A stretch of DNA of 6,918 bases from Candidatus Nitrosopolaris rasttigaisensis (GTDB lineage: Archaea > Thermoproteota > Nitrososphaeria > Nitrososphaerales > Nitrososphaeraceae): positions 1 to 6,918 of the forward strand of contig CAKOFP010000127.1 in NCBI GenBank assembly GCA_933226995.1. The letters run 5' to 3'. Positions 1 to 5,817 of this stretch are shown in pieces; position 1 is the first letter of the stretch, and each line of letters begins with the position of its first letter. A program made the translations under genes and the position numbers. Under the pieces are notes generated by a model. The model made no database searches. It was not told the DNA's origin and was given only the letters and a program-made list of their open reading frames with translations.

Positions 1-897
1 AGCGTGAACATAGAGAAGTACCTTTCTAAATACAGACAGAAACTTGCAGCCGACGGGGTAATTTGGGAATTCGGATATGTTGACGAAAAAAATAAACCAA
101 TTATAAGCCTTGGGATGAAGGGGCTACTTTATGTGGAGCTAGTCGCAAAGGGACCTTCACAAGATGTTCATTCTAGCTTGGCAGTTTTGATTGATAATCC
201 TGCATGGTGTCTGGTTCAAGCATTAAACATCATAAGAAGCAGGGATGGAAAAATTTTGATCAAGGATTGGTACGAAGAGGTAAGGGAATTTACCTCGGAC
301 GAATTGGATAGTATTTCTCGAGAACCGTTTGATGAACAGGAATTCAAAAGGCAGTACGGTGTCGACAAATTCGTAAACGACGCGCGAGGAATTGAAGCAA
401 GGAAGGCTTTAGTGGGTATGCCAACATGTAATATTGCTGGCCTTGTAGCAGGGTATGGCGGTCAAGGTGCGAAAACCGTTCTTCCTTCGACTGCTATTGC
501 TAAAATTGATTTTAGGTTGGTCCCCGATATGGACCCCACAAGACAATTCCAGCGACTAATTAATCATTTAAACAATTATGGGTTTGGCGGTGATATTGAT
601 ATAAAATTTATTCATGGAGAATTGGCATCTAGAACACCTATCAATCAACCTTTTGTAAAACAGGTTGAAGATTCCGCGACGGAAACTTTTGGAACAGAAC
701 CTATTATTAGCGTCTCATCTTCTGGAACTGGACCTATGCATTCGTTCGTTAAAATGTTAGGTGCTCCATGTGTCTCTGTGGGAAGCACCTCTATTTATGC
801 ACGAATCCATTCACCGAATGAATTCGCAAGAATTGATCTCCTTAACAAGGCAACTAAATGCATGGCCGCCATCATAGAAAAGTTCGGCAAACAATGA
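1..897 (+). CDS. M20-family metallopeptidase (dipeptidase-like), C-terminal part, 5' end outside window
   Basis: This is the C-terminal ~298 residues of an M20-family zinc peptidase, a cytosolic family that cleaves dipeptides or N-acyl amino acids. The reading frame is open to the left edge. The GTG at position 4 is probably an internal valine, because the catalytic N-terminal domain (His-x-Asp and the Glu-Glu metal/base motif) must lie upstream. Counting that GTG as residue 1, the visible part begins with the end of the first catalytic segment. The lid/dimerisation domain follows (GLLYVELVAKGPSQDVHSS, about 40-58), with His56 placed like the conserved lid histidine. The second catalytic segment contains GTGP (241-244) and IHSPNE (268-273), whose His269 fits the C-terminal metal ligand. 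The gene ends in tandem stops TGA-TAG. The family call is firm; the substrate cannot be told. No frameshift is seen. Confidence 0.88.
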   Translation, partial: SVNIEKYLSKYRQKLAADGVIWEFGYVDEKNKPIISLGMKGLLYVELVAKGPSQDVHSSLAVLIDNPAWCLVQALNIIRSRDGKILIKDWYEEVREFTSDELDSISREPFDEQEFKRQYGVDKFVNDARGIEARKALVGMPTCNIAGLVAGYGGQGAKTVLPSTAIAKIDFRLVPDMDPTRQFQRLINHLNNYGFGGDIDIKFIHGELASRTPINQPFVKQVEDSATETFGTEPIISVSSSGTGPMHSFVKMLGAPCVSVGSTSIYARIHSPNEFARIDLLNKATKCMAAIIEKFGKQ

Positions 898-965
898 TAG
901 ACAGTTTAATGATTTGTACGGCATTAGAACAATGAAGTGGATTTGGCATGGTCAAATGAGAAGCA

Positions 966-985
966 ATTATCTTAATAAAGATAAT
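966..985 (+). repeat. 8-bp stem, 4-nt loop hairpin behind the M20 gene
   Basis: ATTATCTT (966-973) and AAGATAAT (978-985) are perfect complements around the loop AATA, about 70 nt after the peptidase stop codon. The position suggests a transcript 3' end. However, no U-run follows, and archaeal termination usually depends on U-rich tracts, so it is listed as a hairpin and not as a terminator. Confidence 0.4.
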
Positions 986-1166
986 AATCCATAAGAAAAG
1001 GATATCCGGTACAAATTTTGCATTTGCATCTGCATTTTATAGAGGAAAAATTGAATAAAATTACTAGGAAGCCTGTCGCATAGTTATAGTCTGATCTGAA
1101 TTAGAACAATTAGAAATCAACCGGATCATTCACATACTCAAGTTGTCACGTCTGTCTGGTGCGGAC

Positions 1167-1207
1167 TATAAAAAATTCCAATTAATAATTGCACCTCCTA
1201 TTAATTG
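1167..1207 (+). promoter_or_regulatory. TATA-like box with a 9-bp inverted repeat across the predicted start site
   Basis: TATAAAAA at 1167-1174 resembles an archaeal TATA box and predicts transcription starting near 1197. The perfect inverted repeat CAATTAATA (1179-1187) and TATTAATTG (1199-1207) straddles that point, which is a typical place for a repressor operator. The 11-nt spacer contains CACCTCC, the complement of a Shine-Dalgarno core. No ORF follows, so if the promoter is real it would drive a small RNA. Confidence 0.3.
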
Positions 1208-1359
1208 ATAGATCTTCCTTTGAATCTGTCGGGCTTGGGAAGAACAAGAAATTAAATAACAAATAAAATTTGTTAGTCAAGTTAGAACAAAATAGTTTTA
1301 ATCATATTATGTGCCCCCTTTACAATAAGTAATAATAAATTGAATAACGAAAAACTGCA

Positions 1360-1487
1360 GAACAAAGCAAACCACGCTTACAGACCAGAGTAAGTTCTCT
1401 TCAGTGGATGAGAACTTCACAAGGGACGTCGTGACAATAAATATTCTTAGGCCCCTAGAGAATCAATTCAAATTTTGACATTTTGAG
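1360..1487 (+). ncRNA. Possible small structured RNA upstream of glnA
   Basis: This is a tentative call. AT-rich DNA at 1328-1340 could be a TATA box and would start a transcript near 1360. That RNA would contain a perfect 8-bp hairpin (AAGTTCTC 1392-1399 with GAGAACTT 1410-1417, 10-nt loop). A second, nearly perfect stem follows at 1443-1463, with arms ATTCT-TAGG and CCTA-AGAAT and one bulged G. It would then run into the U-rich direct repeat ATTTTGA-c-ATTTTGA (1472-1486), which could terminate it. No known RNA family is recognised. Chance structure in AT-rich DNA is a real alternative. Confidence 0.2.
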
Positions 1488-1633
1488 CATCTACGAAATA
1501 AAATAAGAAACAAGAATGTTTTTAATCATCTGAAGCTATGAGTATAAGCGGTGCGCGAAAGTTTGAGGACGTTTGTAACCTCAACTTGCTTACAGACTCC
1601 TACCAGCTGTCGTGATATGCCATACGACTTGAA

Positions 1634-1655
1634 AGCTTAATTATGACATTAAGTG
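1634..1655 (+). promoter_or_regulatory. Candidate glnA promoter (TATA-like)
   Basis: TTAATTAT at 1637-1644 lies about 36 bp ahead of the glnA TTG and would give a 5' leader of roughly 10 nt. A weaker match, ACATTAAG at 1646-1653, would make the mRNA leaderless. Just upstream, the nested inverted repeat GTCG...TATGCCATA...CGAC (1609-1628) could be a regulator site. None is a strong consensus. Confidence 0.35.
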
Positions 1656-1676
1656 CTATCATAACAGATACTGCGG

Positions 1677-3143
1677 TTGCCCTATAAAGTAATTGACGGC
1701 AAAATTGAACCTTTGTCATTTACAGCCGAAGAAGTTATGCAAAAGCTAAAGAATGAGAGGATCAAGTTTCTTGATTTGCAGTTTACCGGCCTTACCGGAA
1801 GATTCCATCACACAACTATGGCATCTAACATGTTTCACAAAGAAGACTTCGAGGATGGTCTTCCAAAACTCGATGGCTCTTCAATCCGTGGTTTTACAGA
1901 GATCCACGAATCAGATCTAATTCTTAGGCCTGATCCATCGACATATGCCACCATCCCGTGGATTGAAAAGGATTCCACAGCAAGGCTAATTTGTGATATC
2001 CTAACCGGCGGTTCAGAGAGAAATCCGTTTCCGCGCGACCCAAGGGGGATCGCAACCAAGGCGGCCAAACATGTTCGAGAAAAAGGCTATGAGTCGTCTT
2101 TTTGGGGGCCTGAAGTTGAATTCTTTGTCTTTGACAAACTCGAGGTAAACACTATGACGCCTTATCACGGCCAGAGCTACAACATAACTTCAAGAGAAGC
2201 GCCGTGGTCCACTGAGGGCGTAGGATATGTTCTAAGACTTAAAGAAGGATATCTTCCAAGCGCACCCGGTGACACTCTGATGGATTATCGAAATGAATGT
2301 GTAGACGTTCTCAGTAACGATTTCGGTATCATTTGTGATACTCATCATCACGAAGTCGCAACTGCGGGCCAATGCGAAATTGATATTCGGTACGACACAC
2401 TTGTGAATGCAGCCGATTCTGTTCAAAGCTACAAGTATATTGTTAAAAATATTGCAAAAAAATATAACATGATTGCTACGATGATGCCTAAGCCGATTGC
2501 ACTTGATAACGGTTCAGGCATGCATGTTAATGTTAGCCTCTGGGACAAACAGAAGAACCTCTTTTTTGATGACAGAGACGAATATGCGGAAATGTCAGAA
2601 ACTGCTCGTTATTTCGGTGGAGGGATCATAGACCATGCATATGCGTTGGCTGCAATTGTTGCACCGACTACCAACTCATACAGAAGGTTGGTACCGGGAT
2701 ATGAAGCGCCTGTATATATTGCATGGAGCAGGGGTAATAGATCAGCAATAATCAGGATCCCGGCCCATTACAAAGGCAGAAAATTTGCCGCGATGAAGAG
2801 AATCGAGTTCAGGGCCCCAGACCCCTCGTGCAATCCTTACTTTGCATTCTCCGCAATGGTTGCTGCTGGACTAGACGGTATTCTGAAAAAGAAACCATTG
2901 GGTAATGCCGTCGATGAAGATATTTTTAAAATGACCCCACAGAGACGTAGGGAACTTGGGGTTAAGCAGCTGCCTGCAAGTTTAAGAGAAGCATATGACG
3001 CGCTAGACAGCGATAGAGCATTCCTGAAACCGATCTTCGGCGACGACGCCATCGATAGCATAATTGAACACGAAGTGAAGGAACACAATGAAGTAGCAGT
3101 GAGACCGCATCCTCACGAATTTTCTATGTACGCCGATGTGTGA
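1677..3143 (+). CDS. glnA: Type I glutamine synthetase
   Basis: Glutamine synthetase makes glutamine from glutamate, ammonium and ATP in the cytoplasm, the main entry of ammonium nitrogen into biomass; type I enzymes are dodecamers. The 488-residue length is normal. The N-terminal beta-grasp domain covers about 30-115 and the catalytic domain the rest. Family motifs are intact: WGPEVEFF (143-150; metal ligands Glu146, Glu148), HHHEVATAGQ (223-232; Glu226, then Glu234), NGSGMHVNVSLW (278-289; His283), NSYRRLVPGYEAP (333-345), NRSAIIRIP (354-362), and IEFRAPDPSCNPY (376-388). The C-terminus HPHEFSMYADV is typical. At the position of the adenylylated tyrosine of bacterial enzymes there is Phe417 (EDIFKMTP), so control by adenylylation is unlikely. 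The start is TTG: an in-frame stop at 1662-1664 limits the choices, and Met21 would cut into the N-terminal helix. It is transcribed singly. Confidence 0.97.
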   Translation: MPYKVIDGKIEPLSFTAEEVMQKLKNERIKFLDLQFTGLTGRFHHTTMASNMFHKEDFEDGLPKLDGSSIRGFTEIHESDLILRPDPSTYATIPWIEKDSTARLICDILTGGSERNPFPRDPRGIATKAAKHVREKGYESSFWGPEVEFFVFDKLEVNTMTPYHGQSYNITSREAPWSTEGVGYVLRLKEGYLPSAPGDTLMDYRNECVDVLSNDFGIICDTHHHEVATAGQCEIDIRYDTLVNAADSVQSYKYIVKNIAKKYNMIATMMPKPIALDNGSGMHVNVSLWDKQKNLFFDDRDEYAEMSETARYFGGGIIDHAYALAAIVAPTTNSYRRLVPGYEAPVYIAWSRGNRSAIIRIPAHYKGRKFAAMKRIEFRAPDPSCNPYFAFSAMVAAGLDGILKKKPLGNAVDEDIFKMTPQRRRELGVKQLPASLREAYDALDSDRAFLKPIFGDDAIDSIIEHEVKEHNEVAVRPHPHEFSMYADV

Positions 3144-3769
3144 TGGATCATTATACATTTGCAAAAAAATAACAACCTTGGGAGCGTTTGTTCATTTAGT
3201 CGTTCTTCTTTCTTCCAAGGGCTAATCTAAATACGCTTGTAGCGATAGTATCGCCCCTGCCCCTAGAATAAACTATTACTACAAACAATATCCATAATCT
3301 ACCACAGCAGAATTCGAAGATGGAACACTTTTAAAATATTGTATTCTTTTCCACCTCGATATATCTTATATGATCGTTGTTCAAGTCATAGTCCGAAACA
3401 CCCTCTTCTTATGTTTTTTTTCCTTTGATATGATTCCAAGAGTTTTTTAAAGTACTAATATACGTATTTGGTCATGACTTTTTCCGCCCGGGCTGGGATA
3501 TGAATAAGTGGAACGAAAATCCTTATATGAACTGATTATTGGGTTAGTATACCGCTTGGCCGAAAATATTTTTGCAATTGAATTTATTTACATAAACATA
3601 CGCATATCCGTCCCGTACAACTTTAGTGCTGATGCGCCGGAATTTCACTTCATACTCTGCCGGGGCTGCATGCACAGAGCAATGGGTACACTTGCACGAA
3701 TATCTATTATAGTATTTATGCACATACGAATTTGTTAGAAATTTTGCTTCTAGATTTAATTCTTGTTAC
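3144..3769. other. Non-coding gap between convergent glnA and the lrp-type gene
   Basis: These 626 bases separate the 3' ends of two convergent genes. What can be seen is a 6-bp inverted repeat CCTTGG/CCAAGG (3176-3181 and 3216-3221) and the palindrome at 3242-3254. There is also a T8 run at 3414-3421 and a T6 run near 3443-3448 that could terminate plus-strand transcripts. A TATA-like stretch lies near 3450-3463, and an 8-bp palindrome GCCCGGGC at 3486-3493. A 76-codon plus-strand frame with a GTG start (3508-3738) has neither a placed promoter nor family likeness, and I do not call it a gene. Confidence 0.5.
3242..3254. repeat. 13-bp perfect palindrome GCGATA-G-TATCGC
   Basis: The arms GCGATA and TATCGC flank a single central G, 100 bp after the glnA stop. 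This suits a dimeric DNA-binding protein better than an RNA hairpin, because the loop would need to open to five bases. C-rich DNA (CCCCTGCCCC) follows at once. No promoter is evident beside it. Confidence 0.4.
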
Positions 3770-4285
3770 TTACCGAAGCGCCGCTCGTTCTGCAGACTCT
3801 GCTTTGGTAGCAATGTCCTTTTTTAGCGAGACTATTTGCTCCTCTTTTCTTGATTTCAATACAGGCATCAATTCAGTTTCTAGAATGTGTGGTAAAGTGC
3901 GGATTTTATTTTCAACAATATCTCTCATCTGTTCTAAATTCTTAGCACGGATCTTTAATATCAGGTCGAAGGTACCGTGCATTTCATGAACCTCTAATAC
4001 CTCATCCACGAAGCAAAGGTCAGCAATTACGCTTTCTACCGAACCCGGATCAGTGTTGATACCCATGAATGCCAGATGATCATATCCAAGTCGATCATTG
4101 TCAACAGACAGCGTAAACTTGTTGATTATTCCTGCATCAACCATCCGGCGAACCCTTATGTGTACTGTCGCGTCAGATACGCCAATTTGTTTTGCGATTT
4201 CTACGAATGGTGTTGACGAATCCTCACCTAACTTGTCCAAAATTTTGAGATTTACATCATCTAATAATTCGTAGTCTAATTGCAC
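3770..4285 (-). CDS. Lrp/AsnC-family transcriptional regulator
   Basis: This is a DNA-binding regulator of the feast/famine (Lrp/AsnC) family, which senses amino acids or related ligands and acts as dimers or octamers. From the GTG at 4285 it has 171 residues, close to the family norm. An AsnC-type winged helix-turn-helix spans about 6-60 (LLDDVNLKILDKL, then EIAKQIGVSDATVHIRVRRM at 29-48). The ligand-binding RAM domain spans about 70-145, including HEMHGTFDLIL (100-110). A charged helical tail, rich in Lys, Glu and Ala, closes the protein. The frame is open upstream to 4462, but I reject the longer form: a strong TATA box lies inside it, 30 bp before the GTG, which makes the GTG a leaderless start, and the extra residues resemble no known domain. 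It is divergent from the gene at 4468. Targets and ligand are unknown; autoregulation and control of glnA are guesses from position. Confidence 0.93.
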   Translation of the reverse strand: MQLDYELLDDVNLKILDKLGEDSSTPFVEIAKQIGVSDATVHIRVRRMVDAGIINKFTLSVDNDRLGYDHLAFMGINTDPGSVESVIADLCFVDEVLEVHEMHGTFDLILKIRAKNLEQMRDIVENKIRTLPHILETELMPVLKSRKEEQIVSLKKDIATKAESAERAALR

Positions 4286-4310
4286 GCCACTGAATCTACG
4301 CCACCACCTG

Positions 4311-4323
4311 TTATATACTTTTA
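4311..4323 (-). promoter_or_regulatory. TATA box of the Lrp-family gene
   Basis: Read on the minus strand, this is AAAGTATATAA, a near-ideal archaeal BRE plus TATA box. Its centre lies about 30 bp before the GTG at 4285, so transcription should begin at or next to the start codon. This site decides the choice of start for the gene. Confidence 0.7.
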
Positions 4324-4365
4324 TTGCATGTATTAGGGGCTGATCTTGGATGAAAGTCAGTGCAG

Positions 4366-4379
4366 AATATGAGCATATT
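4366..4379. promoter_or_regulatory. Palindromic operator candidate AATATG-AG-CATATT between divergent promoters
   Basis: The 6-bp arms are perfect around an AG spacer. The site is about 50 bp upstream of the lrp-type TATA box and about 30 bp upstream of the TATA box of the 4468 gene. A second short palindrome, GATTAATC, occurs at 4400-4407. Lrp-family proteins often bind AT-rich palindromes of this size at their own promoters, so autoregulation is a reasonable inference. Confidence 0.45.
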
Positions 4380-4407
4380 AATACATTAGCTGATAACTTG
4401 ATTAATC

Positions 4408-4415
4408 TATTATAC
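4408..4415 (+). promoter_or_regulatory. TATA box for the gene at 4468
   Basis: TATTATAC predicts transcription starting near 4437, downstream of the first in-frame ATG (4426). The mRNA would carry a short leader with a GAGAGGG Shine-Dalgarno-like stretch (4452-4458) properly spaced before the ATG at 4468. The spacing therefore favours the 4468 start. Confidence 0.5.
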
Positions 4416-4467
4416 ATCAATTTAAATGTCCTTTTTTGGTAATAGAAGATTGAGAGGGACACGCCTA

Positions 4468-4791
4468 ATGAAACCCAACAATTTTGCGATGAAAGACTGG
4501 CATTTGGAACATGTCGAAAAGATTATCATCCGTTATATCAAAGGCATATCTCCCGATGCGTCATCTTTTGAAAAGCGTAATTTCAAAAAATATAGTACTA
4601 TTTCGAGCTGCGCTAAGCAGATCGAATACGACATAAAACATGGTGTGACAATCGAAGAAGTTCTGGCGGTCATGCAAAGAATCAGATATGACAAATCTTT
4701 TTCTGAGGTACGCGGGAATCCTGAGACAGTACAACGGTTAGACGATCTGGAAAGGCAAATTTCCGCTCCCAAAAAAGTCGCTTCTTGGTAG
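4468..4791 (+). CDS. Small conserved-looking protein of unknown function (107 aa)
   Basis: I do not recognise this protein. It is soluble and looks mostly helical. A first helix (about 11-26, WHLEHVEKIIIRYIKG) is followed by a basic stretch (35-42), then a patterned segment (about 44-74, with TISSCAKQIEYDI, then GVTIEEVLAVMQRIR). A charged helix follows (about 86-98) before a short Lys-containing tail. There is no signal peptide, membrane segment or metal motif; Cys48 is the only cysteine. The ATG at 4468 is preferred because of the leader and the Shine-Dalgarno-like sequence; starting at 4426 would add 14 residues. It is divergent from the Lrp-type regulator and shares its control region, and so may be one of its targets. 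Codon use and promoter suggest a real gene. Confidence 0.7.
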   Translation: MKPNNFAMKDWHLEHVEKIIIRYIKGISPDASSFEKRNFKKYSTISSCAKQIEYDIKHGVTIEEVLAVMQRIRYDKSFSEVRGNPETVQRLDDLERQISAPKKVASW

Positions 4792-4795
4792 TATT

Positions 4796-4829
4796 AAAGA
4801 TTCGAATTAGATATACAATTAATCTTTTT
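4796..4829 (+). terminator. Candidate terminator after the 4468 gene
   Basis: AAAGATT (4796-4802) pairs with AATCTTT (4821-4827) over an 18-nt loop and ends in a T5 run (4825-4829), only four bases after the stop codon. The stem is weak and AT-only, but a U-rich end right behind the gene suits archaeal termination. Confidence 0.4.
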
Positions 4830-4999
4830 CTCGCAATAAAAGAGCTATTATTTGCTCCAATCAAAATTAGTTCTTATCGAGAGGCAGAATAATTCACGGT
4901 ACTTAGCGAGTCCGAAGTATTCATGAACATCATAATTTTTTTGCCCTCCACTAAACACCCGCAGCTCTCGTCTATGAACAGAGAATATCGTTTAATGCC

Positions 5000-5009
5000 A
5001 TGCTAGCAT
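5000..5009. promoter_or_regulatory. 10-bp palindrome ATGCTAGCAT upstream of a TATA box
   Basis: This perfect palindrome ends 10 bp before the TATA box of the gene at 5060, a position used by archaeal activators that help recruit TBP/TFB. No known regulator motif is recognised. Confidence 0.3.
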
Positions 5010-5019
5010 CTATGGGTAA

Positions 5020-5039
5020 TATATAAATGTGAAACATTT
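5020..5039 (+). promoter_or_regulatory. TATA box overlapping an inverted repeat, promoter of the 5060 gene
   Basis: TATATAAA (5020-5027) is a strong TATA box and predicts transcription starting near 5050, giving a leader of about 10 nt before the ATG at 5060. The perfect inverted repeat AAATGT-GAA-ACATTT (5025-5039) overlaps its downstream edge. A protein bound there would block assembly of the initiation complex, so this is a likely repressor site. Confidence 0.6.
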
Positions 5040-5059
5040 GATGACCCGCAATAGACATT

Positions 5060-5626
5060 ATGTCGGAACACCGATTTACGGAGGGCAATCTGGTCATACT
5101 TTATGCAATATATCGAGGAAGATCAGCCGATGGACGAAGCTTACCTGATTACATGCTCGAAAGGGTAAAAGTATGTCTGGACACCTTGAGGATTATTACA
5201 CGTTCGAAGCCAGATAAGCATAAAACCACAATAGCCGTTGTCGCTAGCCTAGAATCTGTGGGAGTGGTTAAAGAAGCATTGCTAAAAGAGGGAGTTGACG
5301 AAAAAATAATTGTGATAGACTCCAGCCCTAAGAATATTGCCCAAACTTTCGACCGAGTTCTAGATATGATTAAATCGCGGATTAATCCTCCCCATATCTA
5401 TTTCGTCGGCTCTGTTTGGCAAAGGGATATTTACGACTCTATTGTAGTATCCAAGCTTAAGGGATATAGAGTTCAATTCGAGGGAGCATTAGATCACAGA
5501 CCTGTCCGCGAAGTTGAACAGGAAAGGGCGTTTGAAGCTCCGAGAAAAAATTCTGAGTATTACAAGAAGAAAGCAAAAGATAAAGCAATCAATATGCTTC
5601 TAAACCACATATTCCCCGAAAAATAA
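5060..5626 (+). CDS. Uncharacterised protein, possibly DUF218-like fold (188 aa)
   Basis: The protein is soluble with an alternating strand-helix pattern. A first strand (10-18, NLVILYAIY) is followed by GRSADGRSLPDYMLERVK, a helix, then strand TTIAVVAS (56-63). Next come helix VGVVKEALLKEGV, strand KIIVID (82-87), SSPKNIAQTFDRVLDMI (88-104), strand HIYFVGSVWQRD (112-123) and strand YRVQFEGAL (136-144). The order, with an Asp-Gly loop, a vicinal helix, and a Ser/Asn-Thr-like segment before a long helix, recalls DUF218/YdcF-type Rossmann-like proteins. The match is by eye and weak. The tail (160-183) is a basic helix rich in Lys. There is no signal peptide. It has its own promoter and precedes the tRNA gene by 80 bp. 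The function is unknown; the coding call is firm. Confidence 0.85.
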   Translation: MSEHRFTEGNLVILYAIYRGRSADGRSLPDYMLERVKVCLDTLRIITRSKPDKHKTTIAVVASLESVGVVKEALLKEGVDEKIIVIDSSPKNIAQTFDRVLDMIKSRINPPHIYFVGSVWQRDIYDSIVVSKLKGYRVQFEGALDHRPVREVEQERAFEAPRKNSEYYKKKAKDKAINMLLNHIFPEK

Positions 5627-5665
5627 CGATTGTGTATACCTAGTAGTCAGATTAAATCGTTAAGA

Positions 5666-5673
5666 TTTAATAT
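5666..5673 (+). promoter_or_regulatory. Probable TATA box of the tRNA gene
   Basis: TTTAATAT lies about 37 bp ahead of the first tRNA base, which would give a 5' leader of about 10 nt to be removed by RNase P. It is an acceptable but not ideal consensus. Confidence 0.4.
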
Positions 5674-5745
5674 CTACGATATGCTCGGCTACTTGGACGT
5701 ATGTGTGCGGTCATCGTCTAGTTTGGTCAGGACACTGGCCTTCCA

Positions 5746-5773
5746 GGTATTTCATGTCCATGAATACGAGGAC
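5746..5773 (+). other. tRNA-Gly intron 1, canonical 37/38, 28 nt
   Basis: The splice sites form a classic BHB. The outer anticodon stem is followed by a central 4-bp helix CUUC (5740-5743) with GAGG (5768-5771). The 3-nt bulges are CAG (5744-5746) and ACA (5772-5774), each cut after its second base by the archaeal splicing endonuclease. The intron body is a long hairpin of GUAUUUCAU (5747-5755) with AUGAAUAC (5760-5767), one bulged U and loop GUCC. Confidence 0.88.
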
Positions 5774-5788
5774 AGCCCGTAACCCGGG

Positions 5789-5817
5789 ACTCTACCTTGT
5801 CAAAGATAGAGCGGGAG
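5789..5817 (+). other. tRNA-Gly intron 2, non-canonical T-arm position 53/54, 29 nt
   Basis: The central helix CCCG (5783-5786) pairs with CGGG (5812-5815). The 3-nt bulges are GGA (5787-5789) and AGU (5816-5818), each cut after its second base, giving exactly the join that builds the T-arm. The intron body is the hairpin CUCUA (5790-5794) with UAGAG (5807-5811), continued by CUU/AAG around loop GUCA. The outer exon-exon helix is weak (about one A-U pair), so this is a relaxed BHB, as often found at non-canonical sites. Confidence 0.85.

Larger units (their letters stand above)
898..1676. other. Long non-coding gap ahead of glnA, rich in inverted repeats
   Basis: No convincing protein gene is seen in these 779 bases on either strand. 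The stretch is very AT-rich and has more perfect inverted repeats than expected by eye: 8-bp arms at 966-985, 9-bp at 1179-1207, 6-bp at 1213-1243, 7-bp at 1257-1275, 8-bp at 1392-1417, an imperfect one at 1443-1463, and 6-bp at 1563-1584. TATA-like stretches occur near 1167-1174 and 1328-1340. A 25-codon ORF starts with ATG at 1538 and ends at 1615 but has no well-placed promoter. The 9-mer TTAGAACAA occurs three times (924, 1101, 1282). The gap may hold small RNAs or glnA regulatory DNA; neither is proved. Confidence 0.6.

Noticed and set aside
3508..3738. 76-codon plus-strand frame starting with GTG
   Set aside because: There is no placed promoter or Shine-Dalgarno, no recognisable domain, and the composition looks like translated AT-rich spacer.
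4346..4395. Possible C/D box small RNA in the lrp upstream region (GATGAA ... CTGA)
   Set aside because: The C box is imperfect, no D'/C' pair is seen, and the DNA is already explained as a divergent promoter region.
4286..4462. N-terminal extension of the Lrp-type protein to an ATG at 4462
   Set aside because: It contains the strong TATA box and the palindrome, matches no domain, and would overlap the divergent gene's leader. The leaderless GTG at 4285 explains the gene better.
4533..4864. Minus-strand frames opposite the 4468 gene
   Set aside because: They are antisense shadows of a better-supported plus-strand gene, with no promoter of their own.
5735..5746. CTGG-CCTT-CCAG hairpin as the real anticodon arm
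   Set aside because: Its loop has four bases and no valid anticodon position. The intron model gives a normal seven-base loop with U33 and anticodon UCC.
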